64,000 nucleotides of DNA from Palleronia aestuarii (GTDB taxonomy: Bacteria; Pseudomonadota; Alphaproteobacteria; Rhodobacterales; Rhodobacteraceae), in the NCBI RefSeq assembly GCF_003253995.1, contig NZ_QKZL01000002.1, forward strand, positions 310,001-374,000, given 5' to 3'. Below are positions 61,116 through 64,000 of the stretch, piece after piece. The position numbers and the translations under genes are program-made. Every line of letters starts with the position of its first letter. Within the stretch, counting starts at the first letter, position 1. Under the pieces are notes generated by a model. That model was not told where the DNA came from. It ran no database searches and saw only the letters and a program-made list of their open reading frames with translations.

Positions 61116-62105
61116 CTAGCCGCGTCCGTGCGGCGCCTCCCAGTCGAGGATCGGATTGATCGGGATGATCCGGTTCGGGTTCACCGTCGGATGGCTGTAG
61201 TGGTAGTGCTGCACGATGTGGTCGAAGTTCACCGTGTCGGCGATGCGACCGCCATCGGGCGTCTGCCACTGGTAGAGTTCGCGGGTATAGGCCCAGAGGT
61301 TCGGGTAATCGATGATCCGCCGCCGGTTGCACTTGAAATGCAGGTGGTAGACGAGGTCGAACCGCACCAGCGTGGAGAAGAGGCGCCAGTCGGCTTCGGT
61401 GATCCGGTCGCCCATGAGGTAGCGGTTCTCGGCGAGGATGCCCTCGATCCAGTCGAGGCTTTCGAAGAGCGGATGGACGGCCTTGTCGTAGGCGCCCTGC
61501 GAGGTCGCGAAGCCTGCCTTGTAGACGCCGTTGTTGACGGTGTCGTAGATGCGCGCGTTGACGGGCTCGATCGCGTCGCGCAGATCCTCGGGCCAGTAAT
61601 CGTCGGTGTTGCCCGTGATCCCGTCGAAGGCGGAGTTGAACATGCGGATGATCTCCGCGCTCTCGTTCGAGACGATCGTCTCGCGCTCGAGATCCCAGAG
61701 GATCGGGACGGTGACGCGGCCCGACGCCTTGGGCTCCGCGCGGAGATAGATGTCGCGCGCGAAAGGAAGGCCGTAGACCTTGTCGCCCGTCGCCCCCTCC
61801 CAATCGGTGCGGAATTCCCAGCCTTGCGACAGCATGTGGGGGTGGACGACCGAGACGTCGATGAGGGGTTCGAGCGCCTTGAGCTTGCGAAAGAAGAGCG
61901 CGCGGTTGGCCCAGGGACAGGCCAGCGAGACGTAGAGGTGGTAGCGGTTCGGCGCGGCCTCGAACCCGCCTTCGCCCGACGGGCCGGGGCTTCCGTCGGC
62001 GGTGATCCAGTTGCGGAAATCGGAGGTGTCGCGTTTGAATTCGCCCCCTGTGCTTTCCGTATCGTACCATTCGTCGCGCCAGACGCCGTCGACCAGCTTG
62101 CCCAT
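61116..62105 (-). CDS. Glutathionyl-hydroquinone reductase (GST Xi class, YqjG/ECM4-like)
   Basis: Reduces glutathionylated quinones to hydroquinones. The 329-residue cytosolic protein has the class signature LACPWANRAL with catalytic Cys63, the GRVTVPILWD and SAEIIRMFN glutathione-site segments, and a C-terminal all-helical domain with ADWRLFSTLVRFDLVYHLHFKCN. The start at 62105 (MGKLVDGVW) fits the family; an upstream in-frame start adds no similarity. Confidence 0.92.
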   Translation of the reverse strand: MGKLVDGVWRDEWYDTESTGGEFKRDTSDFRNWITADGSPGPSGEGGFEAAPNRYHLYVSLACPWANRALFFRKLKALEPLIDVSVVHPHMLSQGWEFRTDWEGATGDKVYGLPFARDIYLRAEPKASGRVTVPILWDLERETIVSNESAEIIRMFNSAFDGITGNTDDYWPEDLRDAIEPVNARIYDTVNNGVYKAGFATSQGAYDKAVHPLFESLDWIEGILAENRYLMGDRITEADWRLFSTLVRFDLVYHLHFKCNRRRIIDYPNLWAYTRELYQWQTPDGGRIADTVNFDHIVQHYHYSHPTVNPNRIIPINPILDWEAPHGRG

Positions 62106-62214
62106 GATGTCGCTCCATTGCTTATGACGTCGATTTAAGTCCTCTGCGGCACCTGCCCAACGGACGGGCCGCGCAGCAGGGTCCGCATTCGCGCACATGA
62201 GCGTCGCTTATGCC

Positions 62215-62253
62215 TTTGCAGGCGCCGTCGCGGTTCTGTATACGAACCGCGAC
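62215..62253 (+). promoter_or_regulatory. Candidate promoter and operator of the + strand cobalamin operon
   Basis: TTGCAG (62216-62221) and TATACG (62239-62244) with a 17-base spacer. A perfect 10-bp inverted repeat, GTCGCGGTTC (62227-62236) and GAACCGCGAC (62244-62253), flanks the -10 box. Such placement is typical of a repressor site. Downstream, GTATCGGGGGGCC (62298-62310) can pair with GGCCCCGATACC (62351-62362) directly before the ribosome site. Confidence 0.55.
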
Positions 62254-62375
62254 GACGTCCCACGGGGGCCGGAAAGGTGATCGCGGCGGTCCGACCCGTA
62301 TCGGGGGGCCAGACGCGGTATCGTCAGGGCACGGTCCCGGCACGCCAGATGGCCCCGATACCGGAAGGTTCCGCC

Positions 62376-62609
62376 ATGCCCCGTTTCTTGCTTCCCGTCG
62401 CTTTCGTGCTGCTGCCGGTCCCGGCCCTGGCGCATACCGGCCATCTGGGCGCGCTTTCGGGCCACGATCACTGGATCGCGGGGGCCGCGCTCGGGGTCGC
62501 CGCGGGGATCGCCATCTGGAAGGCCGCGAAGGGCCGGGCATCCCGCCCCGAGGATCAGGCGGTCCCCGAGGCCGCTGCGGAAGAAGACGCGGAAGGACGT
62601 CCGGCATGA
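62376..62609 (+). CDS. Small exported/membrane protein of the cobalamin operon (DUF6732-like)
   Basis: A 77-residue protein with a signal peptide (MPRFLLPVAFVLLPVPALAH), a histidine-bearing HTGHLGALSGHDHW stretch, one membrane segment (about residues 32-50) and an acidic tail. It resembles small proteins beside cobalamin genes in Rhodobacteraceae; the family name is from memory. Metal handling is possible from the histidines. GGAAGG precedes the ATG, and the stop overlaps the next start (ATGA). Confidence 0.7.
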   Translation: MPRFLLPVAFVLLPVPALAHTGHLGALSGHDHWIAGAALGVAAGIAIWKAAKGRASRPEDQAVPEAAAEEDAEGRPA

Positions 62610-63727
62610 AGACGGGCGTGATGATCTGCGGGCACGGGTCGCGCAGCCAGGCGGCGGTGGACGAGTTCGCCGTCCTTGCAAAGAAACTGCCGCCGCTCCT
62701 GCCCGCCGACTGGGAAGTCGATTACGGGTATCTCGAATTCGCCAACCCGGTGATCCGCGACGGGCTCGATAGGCTGCGCGACGCGGGCTGCGAACGGATC
62801 CTCGCTGTGCCGGGAATGCTCTTCGCCGCGATGCACGCGAAGAACGACATCCCGACGGTGCTGATGACCTATGCCGCCAAGCACGGGATCGAGGTGAGCT
62901 ATGGCCGCGAGCTCGGCGTCGATCCGAAGATGATCGCGGCCGCCGGCGCGCGGGTGCGAGAGGCCATCGCGCGGGCCGATGCGGAGGAGGGGGAGGTGGC
63001 CCTCCACGAGACCTGCCTCGTCGTGATCGGACGCGGCGCCAGCGACCCGGATGCCAACGGCAACGTCGCCAAGGTCGCGCGGATGCTGCACGAGGGGATC
63101 GGCTTCGGCTGGCACGAGGTCGGTTTTTCCGGCGTGACCTTCCCGCTCGTCGAGCCCTGCCTCGAACATGTGGCGAAGCTCGGCTACCGCCGCGTGGTCG
63201 TGTTTCCCTATTTCCTCTTTACGGGCGTGCTGATCGACCGGATTTACGGTTTCACCGACCGGGTGGCCGCGGCCAATCCGGGGATCTCCTTCGTAAAGGC
63301 GGGCTATCTCGGCGATCACCCTGCCGTCCTCGAGACCTTTGCGGAGCGCGCGACGGAGCAGGTGGGGGAAGTGCCGCCGCCCAATTGCGCGATGTGCAAG
63401 TACCGCACGCAGGTCCTGGGCTTCGAGGCGGAGATGGGCGCGGTGCAGGAGAGCCACCATCATCACGTGGAAGGGCAGGGGGCGAGCGCGCCGGGCTCCA
63501 ACGTGGCAGATTGCGCCCTCTGCGACACGTTCTGCACGGGTGAATGCCGGCTGGAGATGACCGGGCACGGGCATCATCACCATCACGACGCTCCCGGTCA
63601 TGCCCACGGTCATGCCCACGGCCATGACCACGCGCACGATCACGATCACGATCACCACCACCACGCACCCTATCCGCATGCGGACCATCCGCACGGGCCG
63701 CTCTCGGCGCGGAAGGCGCGGAAATGA
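62606..63727 (+). CDS. CbiX-like chelatase with cysteine-rich and histidine-rich C-terminus
   Basis: A 373-residue protein with two class II chelatase half-domains: MKTGVMICGHGSRSQAAVDEF with active-site His10 and LAVPGMLFAAMHAKNDIP, then CLVVIGRGASDPDANGN and VVVFPYFLFTGVLIDRI. After residue 255 come CAMCKYR and CALCDTFCTGEC cysteine groups, perhaps a metal or Fe-S site, and a tail with long His/Asp/Gly repeats (about 325-360). The family inserts cobalt into sirohydrochlorin. Its coexistence with CobN is discussed under findings. Confidence 0.85.
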   Translation: MKTGVMICGHGSRSQAAVDEFAVLAKKLPPLLPADWEVDYGYLEFANPVIRDGLDRLRDAGCERILAVPGMLFAAMHAKNDIPTVLMTYAAKHGIEVSYGRELGVDPKMIAAAGARVREAIARADAEEGEVALHETCLVVIGRGASDPDANGNVAKVARMLHEGIGFGWHEVGFSGVTFPLVEPCLEHVAKLGYRRVVVFPYFLFTGVLIDRIYGFTDRVAAANPGISFVKAGYLGDHPAVLETFAERATEQVGEVPPPNCAMCKYRTQVLGFEAEMGAVQESHHHHVEGQGASAPGSNVADCALCDTFCTGECRLEMTGHGHHHHHDAPGHAHGHAHGHDHAHDHDHDHHHHAPYPHADHPHGPLSARKARK

Positions 63728-63794
63728 GAGGGAGCGGGCCGACCGTCCTCCCCGCCGCGGGCCCGCATTCCCGCGGCGCGGCCTGAGGACCGCC

Positions 63795-64000
63795 ATGCGC
63801 CCCTACGAGAAGGACCCGGCCGCGATCTACGCACAGAGCTTCGCCACCGTGCAGGCGGAGGCGCGGCTCGAGCGGTTCTCGCCCGACATGGCGGTCCTCG
63901 CCACGCGGCTGATCCATGCCTGCGGCATGGTGGAGATCGCCGACCGTCTCGCGTTCTCGCCGCGCGCGGCCGAGGCCGGGCGCGCGGCGCTGTCGGCGGG
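63795..64000 (+). CDS. cobH: Precorrin-8X methylmutase, 5' part (cut by window end)
   Basis: Moves the C11 methyl to C12 to make hydrogenobyrinate. Only the first 68 residues are present. MRPYEKDPAAIYAQSFATVQAEA and MAVLATRLIHACGMVEIADRL match the CobH/CbiC N-terminus, including the catalytic histidine in LIHACG. It begins 67 bases after the CbiX-like gene, with GAGGAC upstream, as part of the same operon. Confidence 0.9.
   Translation, partial: MRPYEKDPAAIYAQSFATVQAEARLERFSPDMAVLATRLIHACGMVEIADRLAFSPRAAEAGRAALSA

Noticed and set aside
63540-63680. CACGAT/CATGCC-type tandem DNA repeats that could be a CRISPR or satellite array.
   Set aside because: They are codon-level repeats for a His/Asp/Gly metal-binding tail of the CbiX-like protein, with no spacers.

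Overview
The window is a high-GC (about two thirds G+C), gene-dense stretch of an alphaproteobacterial chromosome, most likely from the Rhodobacteraceae/Roseobacter group. The evidence is gene content: CDP-diacylglycerol-dependent phosphatidylcholine synthase, aerobic-type CobN cobalamin synthesis, DUF3140 and DUF1636 proteins, the YcjX/YcjF pair, LrgAB, and a HupE gene under a cobalamin riboswitch. Many genes overlap by ATGA or GTGA, and GTG or TTG starts are common. I cannot name the genus.

Layout. (1) 1-7.0 kb is catabolic: an L-threonate/four-carbon acid sugar pathway (ltnD-otnK-otnC-otnI, + strand), a convergent GntP-family permease, and the adenosylcobalamin-dependent ethanolamine ammonia-lyase genes eutBC (- strand). 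(2) 7.3-14.2 kb holds radC, a ThDP enzyme, a DUF3140 protein, an acyl-CoA synthetase and an MsbA-like ABC exporter. (3) 14.3-17.2 kb is the most unusual part. It has tRNA-Gly(TCC), an array of 11-bp repeats, a poorly coding stretch ending in a strong terminator, and a low-GC P-loop ATPase gene whose stop codon overlaps that of parE. (4) 17.2-40.7 kb is mostly housekeeping: parE, several transporters, truA, ycjX/ycjF, ileS, pcs, nudC, a 5'-nucleotidase-type phosphatase, the SRP RNA, dnaX, ybaB, recR and a ybjN-like gene. (5) 40.6-49.8 kb is a cobalamin block on the - strand: cobalamin riboswitch, hupE, 11-bp repeat array, cobW, GNAT gene, cobN, lrgA, lrgB, cobO. (6) 49.8-58.4 kb holds a DMT transporter, a YcaQ-type glycosylase, smc, a glycosyltransferase, an exported Dps-like protein and an MltB-type transglycosylase. 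(7) 58.4-64 kb returns to cobalamin: cbiB and a DUF1636 gene (- strand), an orphan histidine kinase, a glutathionyl-hydroquinone reductase, then a + strand operon (small membrane protein, CbiX-like chelatase, cobH) that leaves the window.

How the genes fit together. The threonate genes convert a C4 sugar acid to dihydroxyacetone phosphate. EutBC needs adenosylcobalamin; CobN inserts cobalt, CobO adenosylates the corrinoid, and CbiB attaches the aminopropanol arm. The riboswitch in front of hupE fits HupE acting as a cobalt importer shut off when B12 is plentiful.

The best leads are: the orphan low-GC ATPase; two arrays of 11-bp repeats kept in helical phase (14442-14576 and 48651-48771); and a small palindromic repeat family with three copies, one of them inside the cobN reading frame. 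No insertion sequence, integrase, prophage or CRISPR array was seen.
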